From positions 1 through 64,000 of the forward strand of contig CADAIP010000017.1 in NCBI GenBank assembly GCA_902787975.1: 64,000 bases of DNA. Direction: 5' to 3'. The DNA comes from Oscillospiraceae bacterium (lineage in GTDB: Bacteria > Bacillota > Clostridia > Saccharofermentanales > Saccharofermentanaceae). Below the pieces are notes generated by a model that did not search any database, was not told the DNA's origin, and saw nothing but the letters and a program-made list of their open reading frames with translations. The translations under genes and the position numbers were made by a program. This document shows positions 7,535 to 16,915 of the stretch, in pieces (the stretch's first letter is position 1; each line of letters opens with the position of its first letter).

Positions 7535-8308
7535 TTACTTCGCTTCGTAGTTCGTCTCGGGATCCCAGTGGAGGTCTTCCTGCTGGTGCATCCAAGTGGA
7601 GAGGGCCTCGGTCATCTTGTGGGCGTCGTTGTCGAAATCTTCGCCGTGGAGAGGCTCGCCGACGTAGATCCTGATCTTGCGGCGGTGGAGACCGTTGAGC
7701 GGATGAGGCTTCTTGGATGTTCTGGGCCAGATCTGGTAAGCACCTGCAATGTAGACGGGTACCATCGGAACGCCAGCCTTGATTGCGAGGTAAGCGGCGC
7801 CGTCCTTCATCTCGGCGAGTTTACCGGTGTGGGAACGGGTGCCTTCGGGGAAGACGAAGCAAATGTTGCCTTTCTCGACTTCCTTCTTAGCCTTGATGAG
7901 ACCTCTGACGGGGTTGCCGTAGCGGTCGACTGCGATGCCTCTGCCGACTCTCATGATTAGACGGCCGAGTTTGCCGTGGTTTGTCTCAAGGTCGGAAGCT
8001 GCAAGGCAGCACATATATTTAAAGTGTCCCTTAGGGAGATAGTCGATGATAAGAACGCCGTCGGGGTAACTCTGGTGGTTGGAAGCGACAACGTAGGGAT
8101 TGTTCTTGGGGAAATTCTCTCTGCCGATACATTTCATGTCGCAGAGGATATGAGTCAGGAAGAGAAATCCGTTTTTTGCTACAACGTCCCAAAAACCTCT
8201 TTTGGTAGGATACTTCTCGTCCAGGTGCTTATGGTGATCTGCTTTTGACATGGCAGGCTCGGAGGCCTGTTTTGCAGTATCTTCGGTCTTTATATTTTCT
8301 TCAGACAT
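7535..8308 (-). CDS. plsC: 1-acyl-sn-glycerol-3-phosphate acyltransferase
   Basis: 257 aa. PlsC adds an acyl chain to lysophosphatidic acid to make phosphatidic acid at the cytoplasmic membrane. Motif I is NHQSYPD (HX4D) near residue 98, motif III is FPEGTRS and motif IV is VPMVPVY. The N-terminal 25 residues are polar and probably disordered. AGGAGA precedes the ATG. It is convergent with the permease fusion across the hairpin array and divergent from the acyl-CoA synthetase at 8468, so lipid genes flank the region on both sides. Family assignment is firm; acyl-donor preference is unknown. Confidence 0.9.
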   Translation of the reverse strand: MSEENIKTEDTAKQASEPAMSKADHHKHLDEKYPTKRGFWDVVAKNGFLFLTHILCDMKCIGRENFPKNNPYVVASNHQSYPDGVLIIDYLPKGHFKYMCCLAASDLETNHGKLGRLIMRVGRGIAVDRYGNPVRGLIKAKKEVEKGNICFVFPEGTRSHTGKLAEMKDGAAYLAIKAGVPMVPVYIAGAYQIWPRTSKKPHPLNGLHRRKIRIYVGEPLHGEDFDNDAHKMTEALSTWMHQQEDLHWDPETNYEAK

Positions 8309-8467
8309 ATAATCTCCTGAATTTCTTCTGTCTTAAAATACGCACATATTATACTCATAAATGTGATTTTAGCGAATTATTGCGTTTTTGTTATCAAGTA
8401 TGATATATTTTTTTAGTTATTCATGCGTTCACGAAAAGTGGAGAGCATGGACGGTGGAGGTAATAGT

Positions 8468-10333
8468 ATGGATCCTGTACAGGGTACGCCTGTCTTTAAA
8501 GCTGAGAAGTTTAATGACTTAAGAGATTTAGTTGTTCAAACATGTGCAAAGTACTCTGAACTTGATGCTTTTATCTTCAGACGTTCTCCGAAGCTCTCGG
8601 AGGTTCACAGAAGCTTTTTCGAGTACGGGAACGATATCAAGGGCCTTGCTACTTATATCCTTAACAGTGAATATGCAGGTGAGCGTCTTGCCGTAGTAGG
8701 TGAGAATGCTTACGAGTGGTTTGTTTCTTATAATGCGATCCTGTCTTCCGGTGCCATTGGTGTGCCTTTGGACAGAGCGCTTCCTGAAGACGAGCTCATC
8801 CAGCTCCTTGTAAGATCCAAGTCACGCCTTATCTTCTACCATCACAGACATCACAAGATGATGCTTTCCATTGCTGCTAAGATCAAGTCGGGCGAGCTCG
8901 ATATTCCGCTCGATAAGTTCGTTATTTTCTATAAGGACGGCCTTTCGGGCAAGACAAAGGACGATACATGGCCTGAGGATGACGAGCGTTTCGTTGATAT
9001 CTATGACCTTATTAAACAGGGTAATGACTTTGTTGAGGCCGGCGATACCAAGTTCATGGATACTCCGATCGATACTGAAGCGGCTAAGATCATTCTCTTT
9101 ACTTCAGGTACGACTTCAATGAGTAAGGGCGTTTTGCTCTCTCATAAGAATATTGTCTCGAATGTATATTCGATCTCACAGACACTTGATGTAAGAAGGG
9201 GAGACAGAGCGTTCTCCATCCTGCCTTTGCATCATACTTTCGAAAATACATGCGACTTCTTTATCCTCTCCTGCGGTGCGTGCATCTGTATGTGCGACGG
9301 CTTGAGATACATCGTTAAGAACATGGAAGAGTGGAAGCCGGATGTATGTATTTCGGTTCCGCTTCTTTTCGAGAACATCTACGAGAAGATCGAAGACGGT
9401 ATCAAGGCTTCAGGCAAGGAGAGGATCATTGCCATCGCAAGACCCGTTACGAGATTCCTTAAAAAGTGCGGTATCGATGTAAGACGCAACGTATTCAAGG
9501 ATATCCTTGACAAGCTCGGCGGCAACTTCCGTATGATCGTCATCGGTGGTGCCGGAATCGACAAGAAGTATATCGATGCATTTACAGACTTCGGTCTCCA
9601 GTTCTATATGGGATACGGACTTACCGAGACATCACCGGTTATCTCCGTAAATACTGAGGTTTGCGACGTTCACGGTTCTGTAGGACGTCCTATGGCAGGT
9701 ATTACGGTAGCCATTGATGCTGAAGGCACAGGTCCCAAGGCAGTAGGTGAGATCCTCACAAAATCAGACTGTGTCATGCTCGGTTATTACGAGAATGAAG
9801 AAGCTACAAAGGAAGCCATCGACGAAGATGGCTGGTTCCATACAGGCGACATGGGTTATATCGACAAGACCGGTTCCATCCACATTACGGGCCGTGTTAA
9901 GTCCATGATCGTTCTTACAAACGGTAAGAAGGCATTCCCTGAAGAGATCGAGGCAGTCATTACCGAGATCAAGGGTGTATCAGAGGCATTCGTCTGGGGT
10001 AACAAGAATGAGCGTGAAGCGATCGACATCTGCGCTAAGCTCCTTATTAACCGTAAGGTAATAGGTGCTGAGCTCGGCCTTGCCACAGAAGCTGACGACA
10101 GCCAGATAGAGACATATCTCAACGATAAGATGCATGAGGCTAACCACAAGATGCCTCAGTACAAGATAGTACGTAATTACGTCTTCTCCGAAGAAGACAT
10201 GATCAAGACCACGACGCTTAAGATCAAGCGTCCCAAGGAGCAGGAACATATCGAGAGCCGCCTTGCCGAGCTCGGTCACACAATGTATGACGTTAACGGC
10301 AAGAACTTCGATAAGTTGATCAAGGCTAACTGA
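8468..10333 (+). CDS. long-chain acyl-CoA synthetase (AMP-forming)
   Basis: 621 aa from the ATG at 8468, with GGTGGAGG 7 nt upstream; an earlier ATG at 8423 has no such site. The enzyme activates fatty acids with ATP to acyl-AMP and then acyl-CoA. The P-loop-like motif FTSGTTSMSKG, the A5 motif YGLTETSP, the A7 motif GWFHTGDMG and the A8 hinge GRVKSMIVLTNGKKAFPEE are present. Length fits FadD-like proteins. It is followed 12 nt later by the YgjP-like gene. With plsC next door it suggests recycling of exogenous or released fatty acids, which is inferred. Confidence 0.9.
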   Translation: MDPVQGTPVFKAEKFNDLRDLVVQTCAKYSELDAFIFRRSPKLSEVHRSFFEYGNDIKGLATYILNSEYAGERLAVVGENAYEWFVSYNAILSSGAIGVPLDRALPEDELIQLLVRSKSRLIFYHHRHHKMMLSIAAKIKSGELDIPLDKFVIFYKDGLSGKTKDDTWPEDDERFVDIYDLIKQGNDFVEAGDTKFMDTPIDTEAAKIILFTSGTTSMSKGVLLSHKNIVSNVYSISQTLDVRRGDRAFSILPLHHTFENTCDFFILSCGACICMCDGLRYIVKNMEEWKPDVCISVPLLFENIYEKIEDGIKASGKERIIAIARPVTRFLKKCGIDVRRNVFKDILDKLGGNFRMIVIGGAGIDKKYIDAFTDFGLQFYMGYGLTETSPVISVNTEVCDVHGSVGRPMAGITVAIDAEGTGPKAVGEILTKSDCVMLGYYENEEATKEAIDEDGWFHTGDMGYIDKTGSIHITGRVKSMIVLTNGKKAFPEEIEAVITEIKGVSEAFVWGNKNEREAIDICAKLLINRKVIGAELGLATEADDSQIETYLNDKMHEANHKMPQYKIVRNYVFSEEDMIKTTTLKIKRPKEQEHIESRLAELGHTMYDVNGKNFDKLIKAN

Positions 10334-10345
10334 TAAAGGAACTTT

Positions 10346-11059
10346 ATGTCGTTCCGCAAATTGATTCTCGGTAACCGGGAAGTCGGCATCGAATTCGAAC
10401 GCAAAAGAGTCAGGAACATCAACGTCCGCGTAAGGCGCGACGGTACTTTATATTGCTCTTTGCCATACTATGCCAAGACTGATGAGGCAGTTGCTTTCAT
10501 TATCTCCAAACAGGACTATCTCCTTAATGCCATCGATAACGTCGTTAATGATGAGAAGACCAAGAGCCTCTCGCGTCAGTATGTTGACGGTGAGACTTTT
10601 ATGGTGCTTGGAGCGCCTTATGTTTTGAAGGTTGTTCAGGCTCCTAAAAACTCCTGCCGTGCAGAAGACGGCATAATAACGCTTGAAGTTACTGATACCG
10701 GAGATTACCGCACCAAATACATGACCTACGAGAAGTGGAGAAGGCGCTGCATCAGAAGCCTTATCGTCGATCTTTGCAACGAGATGTATCCTTGGTTCGA
10801 GAAGCGCGGTGTTCCTGTGCCGAAAAAGATAACTTTAGGTGACTACAAGTCATTCTGGGGTGAGTGCTTTGCAAAAAGGGGCGAGCTCAAGTTCAGCTAC
10901 AGGCTTTTCGAGAAGGACAGGGAACTCATAAGATATGTGGTAGTCCACGAGTTCGCACATTTCATTGAACCCAACCATTCAAGCCATTTCTGGGCAGTTG
11001 TGGGAGAGATCATCCCTGATTATAAAGTGTTAAGAAAGAGACTTAATTCAAACAAATAA
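10346..11059 (+). CDS. YgjP-like M48-type metallopeptidase (DUF45)
   Basis: 237 aa. The C-terminal half has the zinc motif HEFAH (VVVHEFAHFIEPNHSSHFW) with further His residues and Trp typical of YgjP/SprT-like putative peptidases. The N-terminal 130 residues are beta-rich with the usual VRVRRDGTLYCSLP-type start. It is cytosolic, with no signal. AAAGGAA lies 8 nt upstream of the ATG, and the gene is probably co-transcribed with the acyl-CoA synthetase. The biological substrate of this family is not established. Confidence 0.85.
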   Translation: MSFRKLILGNREVGIEFERKRVRNINVRVRRDGTLYCSLPYYAKTDEAVAFIISKQDYLLNAIDNVVNDEKTKSLSRQYVDGETFMVLGAPYVLKVVQAPKNSCRAEDGIITLEVTDTGDYRTKYMTYEKWRRRCIRSLIVDLCNEMYPWFEKRGVPVPKKITLGDYKSFWGECFAKRGELKFSYRLFEKDRELIRYVVVHEFAHFIEPNHSSHFWAVVGEIIPDYKVLRKRLNSNK

Positions 11060-11124
11060 GTGTCAAAAGAAGTCCTGAATATATTATAATAATTTGATAA
11101 AAGCCTTATCAGGAGGAATCACTT

Positions 11125-14100
11125 ATGGGTGAACTCAATCTTGAGAGAAGCAAAGTCAAATTTGACTTATGGGAGCGAAAACTCCTTGATTTAAGTACAC
11201 GTAATTCACTTCTTAATCTGAGGATAAAAGGTTCTTCGATTCCTTTGTTTGTGCCGGGCTGCGCAAACATTGAAGACCTGATTGCACAGGATAAGAATTT
11301 CACCATAATCTCACGCGGCGAAGATGACGAGCCTGAAGAAGAGGAAACTGCTCCTGCCGAGGCCGAAACTAAAGAAGCTTCTGATGCAGCGGCACCGGCT
11401 GAAGAAGGAATTGAACCGGCCAAAGAAATTGAAGATAAGCCTGTTCAGGAAGCCGTTCCTGAAGAAGCTCCAATAGCAGCGCCCGAAGCAGTAAATGAAG
11501 CTGTTCCTGAAGCTGAGCCTGCAAAAGAACCCGCTAAAGAAAGCAAAAAGATAAAGGGTATTCCTGCAAAAGATTATTCCATTGAAGATCTTGCTGACAT
11601 TACCGGATTCAAGGAATTTATCGAGAAGAAATATGAGAAGGGCACCATTGTTTCTTCTCTTACGAATGCGGTGCTTGATAAGAACATAAAGACGCTTTAC
11701 AGAGGTGCCAAGACTTCTATGGAAGAGAACGGCGCCAACACTTTGTTCCTCGCATGCGGATTTTTGAAGTGGTACGAGAAGGACAGAAAAGAACCGTGCT
11801 ATGCGCCTATTCTTTTGATCCCTGTTGAACTCGTTAAGAAGTTCGGTATCAAGTACACAATGAGAAGAAGAGATGAGGACGTTCAGTTTAACGTTACAGT
11901 CTCAGAGAAATTAAGACAGGATTTCAAGATCGAGTTTGATTCATTCAGCAAGGATCTTCCTTCTGACGAACACGGTGTTGATGTTAATGCGGTATTTGCC
12001 AAGGTAAAAGAAGCCGTAAGTTCACTTAAGGGTTGGGAGATCATTGAATCCTGCGTTCTCGGCCTGTTCTCATTCTCTCAGTTCGTAATGTGGAATGACA
12101 TGCACAGTCACAGAGACTCCATTGCAAAGAATAAGATCGTTAAGAGTCTTATCAACGGCGGGCTCGAGTGGGAATACGAAGACATGACGGCTACAGGCAA
12201 AGTTCCTGAAGAAGACGTATTCCTTCCGATCGTTGCAGATGCATCACAGCTGGCAGCAATCAAGCGAGCAGGCGAGGGTGCAAGTTTTGTTCTCCACGGC
12301 CCTCCGGGAACCGGTAAGTCACAGACGATCACGTCGATAATCGCAAACTGTCTTGCAAATGGCAAGAAGGTTCTTTTCGCAGCAGAGAAAAAAGCTGCTC
12401 TTGATGTCGTTTATAAGAGACTCGAGAAGATCGGCATTGCTCCGTTCTGTCTTGAACTTCATTCAAATAAGATCCGTAAGAGTTATGTTCTCGATCAGCT
12501 TAAGACTGCAAGCGAAGTAAGGCTTAAGTCACAGGTGGACGGCGATTACGACAAGTCACTGGAAGACATTGTCGCAAAGAGAAAAGAACTCGATAAATAT
12601 GTTGAAGAACTGCATGCTCCGCAAGCTTGCGGAATGACTCTTTATGAGCTCATTAACGTTTATGCTTCTAATCAGTCTGCTCCTGACTGCGGCTTGTTTG
12701 ATGAAGGTTTCATCAGCGATCTTAACGATCAGAGATTCAGGGATATAGAATCTTCATTGGGAGAACTCGTAGCTTCTTCAGGCAATCTTAATGGCAAGCT
12801 CCCGTTTGTAAAAGCATCTTCGTATTCACAGGATGCAAAGAGCAAACTTCCATCTCTTGTTGAAGAATTCATCAGAGCATACGATGAGTTTTATGCAAGC
12901 GTTGCTGCATTTGACAAGATCCTTACGGATAACAGCTGCAGGATTGCAGGAGAGCCCGGTACCATCGGAAGGATTGCAGGACTTAATTATGCCGGCACAT
13001 CAATTGCAAAACTTAAGTCGCTGAATCTTCCTAAGGGTCTTATCTGCTGCGACGATACAGAGAGTGCCTATCTCTCATTAAGAGATGCCGTTTATGCATG
13101 CAAGGACGCTCTGGCCAAGAAAGCTGCTTTGTGCAATGACTGGCAGGACGGTTTCTTAGATCTTGACGGTGCAGCGCTTTTAAGTGAGCTCATGACTGCC
13201 AAGGCTAAGAATGCTCTTATGCGCGGCATGGCAGAAGGCAATGTATATAAGAAGGTTAAGGCATATGACAAGGGAAATCACAAAGAGACTCTTGAGCAGG
13301 CCTTTAAGCTTCTTACCGAGTATAAGAATTCAGTTCAGAATGCAACAAATTACATAACTTCCATAAGAGGTTATCTCGGTGAGCTCTATAATCCGGGAGC
13401 AGCTTTCCCGGGCTTTGATATCAGCTATGTTGAATCACTTAATGAGAATGCTCATGCTGCACTTGCAGAATTTACGGCTTTTGATCCTACAGGCATTGTA
13501 AGAAAACTGGTAGGTAACGGTGATGCATTCTTAAGTGATGCAGTAAATGCATTTAATGCAAAGACAGCTTCTTACAGTGCTGCTTACACGAATCTTAAGA
13601 ATACATACGGATTCGAGTATGGTGCGTTTGAACCTGCTGCAGATCTTCTTGAATCCAAAAAGCAGATGGCTCAGGATCTCTTAAATGACAGTGAATATTT
13701 GAGAGACAGAATGCAGTTCAATCTCATGGCTTCAAAGTGCGTCGACTATAAGGTTACAAATCTTGTTAAGGCATACGATTCAGGCATAGTAGACGGTAAC
13801 GGAATAATCAGTGCATTCCGCAAGGGCTACAGCTCCATGCTCATCTCGATGATGATCGATAATTCCGAAGTTTTAAGATCTTTCAGCGGTCTTGTATTTG
13901 AGAAGAAGATCGATGAACTTGCCAGGATCACTGATGAGTTCGAAAAGCTTACGCGTCAGGAGATCTATCTGCGCATCGCGAAAAATCTTCCCGACCTCAG
14001 CAAGGACGCGAATGTATCTTCCGCTCTTGGGATCCTGCAGCATGCGATCAAGTCCGGCGGCAGGGGAGTATCTATCAGAACTCTGTTCTCCCAGATAGGA

Positions 14101-16251
14101 GATCTTATCCTAAAGCTCTGTCCCTGCGTTCTTATGAGCCCTCTGTCATGCGCGCAGTTCCTGGATCCTGATAATTGCGGAATGTTTGATATCGTTGTTT
14201 TCGATGAGGCGAGCCAGTTGCCTACATGTAAGGCGATAGGTGTTATCGCAAGAGGCCGTGAAGCCGTAATCGTAGGCGATCCCAAGCAGATGCCTCCTAC
14301 GTCTTTCTTCACTGAACAGGTAGGTGATGAAGACGATTATGAGACTGAGGATCTTGAGAGCATTCTCGATGACTGTCTTGCGATCAGCATGCCTCAGATG
14401 TTCCTTGCATGGCACTACAGAAGCCGTCACGAGAGTCTTATTACATTCTCTAACAAGTCATTCTACGACGGAAGACTATATACGTTCCCGTCACCTGATG
14501 ACAGACAGTCAAAGGTCACTATGGTCGACTGCGGCGGTACTTTTGATTCCGGCAAGACCAGAACGAATAAGGCAGAAGCACAGGCAGTAATAGATGAGAT
14601 AGTTAAGCGTGCTAAAGATCCTGTTCTTTCAAAGTACAGTGTCGGTGTCGTTACTTTCAATATTCAGCAGCAGTCACTTATCGAAGATCTTTTGGACGAA
14701 GCTGCAAGCAAGGATCCTGAACTTGAGAAGTGGGCTTTTGGAAGTGAAGAGCCGATCTTCGTCAAGAACCTCGAGAACGTTCAGGGTGATGAGCGTGACG
14801 TTATCCTGTTCTCCGTCGGCTACGGCAAGGACGAGACAGGCAAGCTGATAATGAACTTCGGTCCTCTTAACAGAGACGGTGGCTGGAGAAGACTTAACGT
14901 AGCAGTTACGAGATCAAGAATTGAGATGAAGGTTTTCTCTTCGATCTCTCCTGAAGAGATCCGTATCAACGAGACTGCATCAGAAGGTGTCAAAGCATTT
15001 AAGAGATTCCTTCAGTATGCAGGCGGAAGCGAGGTCTGGGATCAGGACATCACTTCCACAGGAAGTTCTTCTGATAATGCAGGAACTCCTCTTATCGACA
15101 GGAATGCCGCATTCACAGGTATTGCAGATGATATCTGTGCCAGATTCAAGGCTGCGGGTTATGACACGGACAAGGGTGTCGGCAAGTCAGGATTCAAGAT
15201 CGACATTGGTGTCGTATCTCCTGATAAGGAAGGTACATACTGTCTCGGCATCCTGCTCGACGGTCCTGTTTATGCGGCCTCAGGTACTACTACTTCAAGA
15301 GAAGTCTCACAGCTCTCAATGCTGAAAGGCTTTGGCTGGAACGTTGTCAGGATATGGTCTCTTGAATGGTGGGAGAATCCTGATAAGGTTTTCGAGAAGC
15401 TCATTCAGCTGATAAATGACTCGCAGAAGGAAGGAACTCCTGCAGAGGAAGCGCCTGCAGATGATGTACCTTCTGATTCAACAGAAACTGCTGAAGCTGT
15501 TCCTGAAGAAGAGGGCGGACCTGAAGTAATAATCTACGGTCAGGAAACTGAAGAGACATCAGCTGAAGAACACGAAGCATCTGACGATCAGACGCAAAAA
15601 AAAACGGCTGAATTAGAGAGCGGTACTTCTGACGGAAATCCTGCGAGGGTATATAATGCTTCTGATCTTAATCCGAGGAAAATGACTGCATCGGAATTTT
15701 GTGATGCTCTCAATACAAAGTATCTTCAGGAATGCGTAATCAAGATAGTAGATCAGGAATCACCAATCAGTTCCGATGTTCTTGCAAAAGAACTGATCAC
15801 GCATGCGGGCATCGCAAAGATGACGCCCAAACTTCGTGAGCGTTGCACATATCTTGTAAGAAGCATCGAGAAGAACGTTAAGCTTAATTACACGACGCAG
15901 AAACTTGATCCGGCATCCGAGGATGACGATTCCGAAGTCATATTCCTCTGGAAAGATGGAACCGAGATGGGCAAGGTCATGGACTTCTACAGAGTTCCTG
16001 CTGAAGGAGAGAAGCCCAGAAAAGCATATGACATTCCTGTTCAGGAAGCTGCATGCGCTGCAAATTATCTTGCCGTATCACAGTATGGAATGCCTTATGC
16101 GAGCCTGATAACTGAGACCTGTAAAGCGCTGGGCCTTACGAGGGCGCCTGAGGATTCTGATAACTACAGGCTCGGAAAGAGGGCTGTTGATTACTGCATC
16201 AGGCAGGGACTTTTGCAGATGGATGACGACGGTTTCGTTAAAATGGTATAA
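11125..16251 (+). CDS. DUF4011 / SF1 helicase / MTES-type nuclease / DUF3320 protein
   Basis: 1708 aa, AGGAGG before the ATG and TATAAT at 11085-11090. Order: DUF4011-like N-terminus (WERKLLDLSTRNSLLNLR), split by an 80-residue Glu/Ala/Pro insert (about 70-150); Upf1-like SF1 helicase with Walker A GPPGTGKS at 392-399, DEAS at 1027-1030, GDPKQMPPT, HYRSRHESL, NVQGDERD and VAVTRSR; a Vsr/MTES-like nuclease segment (GFKIDIGV, near 1350; RIWSLEWW, near 1420); a second acidic linker (about 1440-1510); and a DUF3320-like end. From memory, antiphage Hhe proteins share this order. No methylase or other defence partner is adjacent, so a defence role is an inference. DNA or RNA unwinding and cleavage is the likely biochemistry. 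Confidence 0.85.
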   Translation: MGELNLERSKVKFDLWERKLLDLSTRNSLLNLRIKGSSIPLFVPGCANIEDLIAQDKNFTIISRGEDDEPEEEETAPAEAETKEASDAAAPAEEGIEPAKEIEDKPVQEAVPEEAPIAAPEAVNEAVPEAEPAKEPAKESKKIKGIPAKDYSIEDLADITGFKEFIEKKYEKGTIVSSLTNAVLDKNIKTLYRGAKTSMEENGANTLFLACGFLKWYEKDRKEPCYAPILLIPVELVKKFGIKYTMRRRDEDVQFNVTVSEKLRQDFKIEFDSFSKDLPSDEHGVDVNAVFAKVKEAVSSLKGWEIIESCVLGLFSFSQFVMWNDMHSHRDSIAKNKIVKSLINGGLEWEYEDMTATGKVPEEDVFLPIVADASQLAAIKRAGEGASFVLHGPPGTGKSQTITSIIANCLANGKKVLFAAEKKAALDVVYKRLEKIGIAPFCLELHSNKIRKSYVLDQLKTASEVRLKSQVDGDYDKSLEDIVAKRKELDKYVEELHAPQACGMTLYELINVYASNQSAPDCGLFDEGFISDLNDQRFRDIESSLGELVASSGNLNGKLPFVKASSYSQDAKSKLPSLVEEFIRAYDEFYASVAAFDKILTDNSCRIAGEPGTIGRIAGLNYAGTSIAKLKSLNLPKGLICCDDTESAYLSLRDAVYACKDALAKKAALCNDWQDGFLDLDGAALLSELMTAKAKNALMRGMAEGNVYKKVKAYDKGNHKETLEQAFKLLTEYKNSVQNATNYITSIRGYLGELYNPGAAFPGFDISYVESLNENAHAALAEFTAFDPTGIVRKLVGNGDAFLSDAVNAFNAKTASYSAAYTNLKNTYGFEYGAFEPAADLLESKKQMAQDLLNDSEYLRDRMQFNLMASKCVDYKVTNLVKAYDSGIVDGNGIISAFRKGYSSMLISMMIDNSEVLRSFSGLVFEKKIDELARITDEFEKLTRQEIYLRIAKNLPDLSKDANVSSALGILQHAIKSGGRGVSIRTLFSQIGDLILKLCPCVLMSPLSCAQFLDPDNCGMFDIVVFDEASQLPTCKAIGVIARGREAVIVGDPKQMPPTSFFTEQVGDEDDYETEDLESILDDCLAISMPQMFLAWHYRSRHESLITFSNKSFYDGRLYTFPSPDDRQSKVTMVDCGGTFDSGKTRTNKAEAQAVIDEIVKRAKDPVLSKYSVGVVTFNIQQQSLIEDLLDEAASKDPELEKWAFGSEEPIFVKNLENVQGDERDVILFSVGYGKDETGKLIMNFGPLNRDGGWRRLNVAVTRSRIEMKVFSSISPEEIRINETASEGVKAFKRFLQYAGGSEVWDQDITSTGSSSDNAGTPLIDRNAAFTGIADDICARFKAAGYDTDKGVGKSGFKIDIGVVSPDKEGTYCLGILLDGPVYAASGTTTSREVSQLSMLKGFGWNVVRIWSLEWWENPDKVFEKLIQLINDSQKEGTPAEEAPADDVPSDSTETAEAVPEEEGGPEVIIYGQETEETSAEEHEASDDQTQKKTAELESGTSDGNPARVYNASDLNPRKMTASEFCDALNTKYLQECVIKIVDQESPISSDVLAKELITHAGIAKMTPKLRERCTYLVRSIEKNVKLNYTTQKLDPASEDDDSEVIFLWKDGTEMGKVMDFYRVPAEGEKPRKAYDIPVQEAACAANYLAVSQYGMPYASLITETCKALGLTRAPEDSDNYRLGKRAVDYCIRQGLLQMDDDGFVKMV

Positions 16252-16252
16252 T
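16244..16252 (+). promoter_or_regulatory. extended -10, possibly for a leaderless mRNA
   Basis: TGGTATAAT ends 8 nt before the ATG at 16261, inside the last codons of the helicase gene. No Shine-Dalgarno sequence lies between them. Confidence 0.45.
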
Positions 16253-16260
16253 TCACAACG

Positions 16261-16842
16261 ATGAGCGAAGACAACAACAACTTATTCTTTTTGAATGGTG
16301 ACGATAAGCCGTTATATGAGCGACCGGGAAGATTGGATCCCGATCGTAATGTTCCTATCACCAGACAATCCAGGGTTGATGTAAACGTTCATTATGATGA
16401 AACGCAAAAGACTTTCATCAGGGATTCTGATTCTCCGGAGTTTACCGAGCAGTCCGTAAATGCGATGGATCCGTTTGAGGATTCGGCACTGCTTAAAGGC
16501 GATGTTAAGCCTAAAGTTGTCGGTATAAGAAAAAATGCTCCCAAGGTTGAGAGCAAGATATTTGTTCCTGAGACAGATGTCAGCGATGTAAGACGTAAGG
16601 TCAGGACTCCGGTTTTCAACGAGCCTGAGCAGCCTTTGTATATTGCTGAAGAAGACGCTGCCGCTTCGACTGATTATATTGCAGATGCGATGAGTGGTGT
16701 CGATGATGCCGAGAAGACTGAGACAAAAGCACCTGCAGTTGCAGTTGATAACCTGGCTAAGCTCAAGATGTATGCATTGCTGTTAGGCGTCGTAATCGTT
16801 TTGGAGACTGCTGGAATAGGTATCCTGATCGCGCTTTTCTAA
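16261..16842 (+). CDS. tail-anchored protein of unknown function
   Basis: 193 aa. Residues 1-165 are polar, acidic and probably mostly disordered, with no domain I can name. About 168-192 is one hydrophobic helix (LLGVVIVLETAGIGILIALF) reaching the C-terminus, so the protein is probably tail-anchored with its bulk in the cytosol. No ribosome site precedes the ATG; the gene starts 9 nt after the helicase stop, with TATAAT 8 nt before the ATG. It could be read by coupling to the helicase or from a leaderless transcript. The terminator at 16862 ends it. Confidence 0.75.
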   Translation: MSEDNNNLFFLNGDDKPLYERPGRLDPDRNVPITRQSRVDVNVHYDETQKTFIRDSDSPEFTEQSVNAMDPFEDSALLKGDVKPKVVGIRKNAPKVESKIFVPETDVSDVRRKVRTPVFNEPEQPLYIAEEDAAASTDYIADAMSGVDDAEKTETKAPAVAVDNLAKLKMYALLLGVVIVLETAGIGILIALF

Positions 16843-16861
16843 TCGTTTTTCAAGCAAATTA

Positions 16862-16894
16862 AAAGGGCTGTTTCAGTATCTGAGACAGCCCTTT
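16862..16894. terminator. bidirectional terminator
   Basis: AAAGGGCTGTTTCA (16862-16875) pairs with TGAGACAGCCCTTT (16881-16894), one G-U, loop GTATC. It lies between convergent genes with T-rich flanks on both sides. Confidence 0.8.
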
Positions 16895-16915
16895 GTTATT
16901 ACCGTTTATCCGGCA

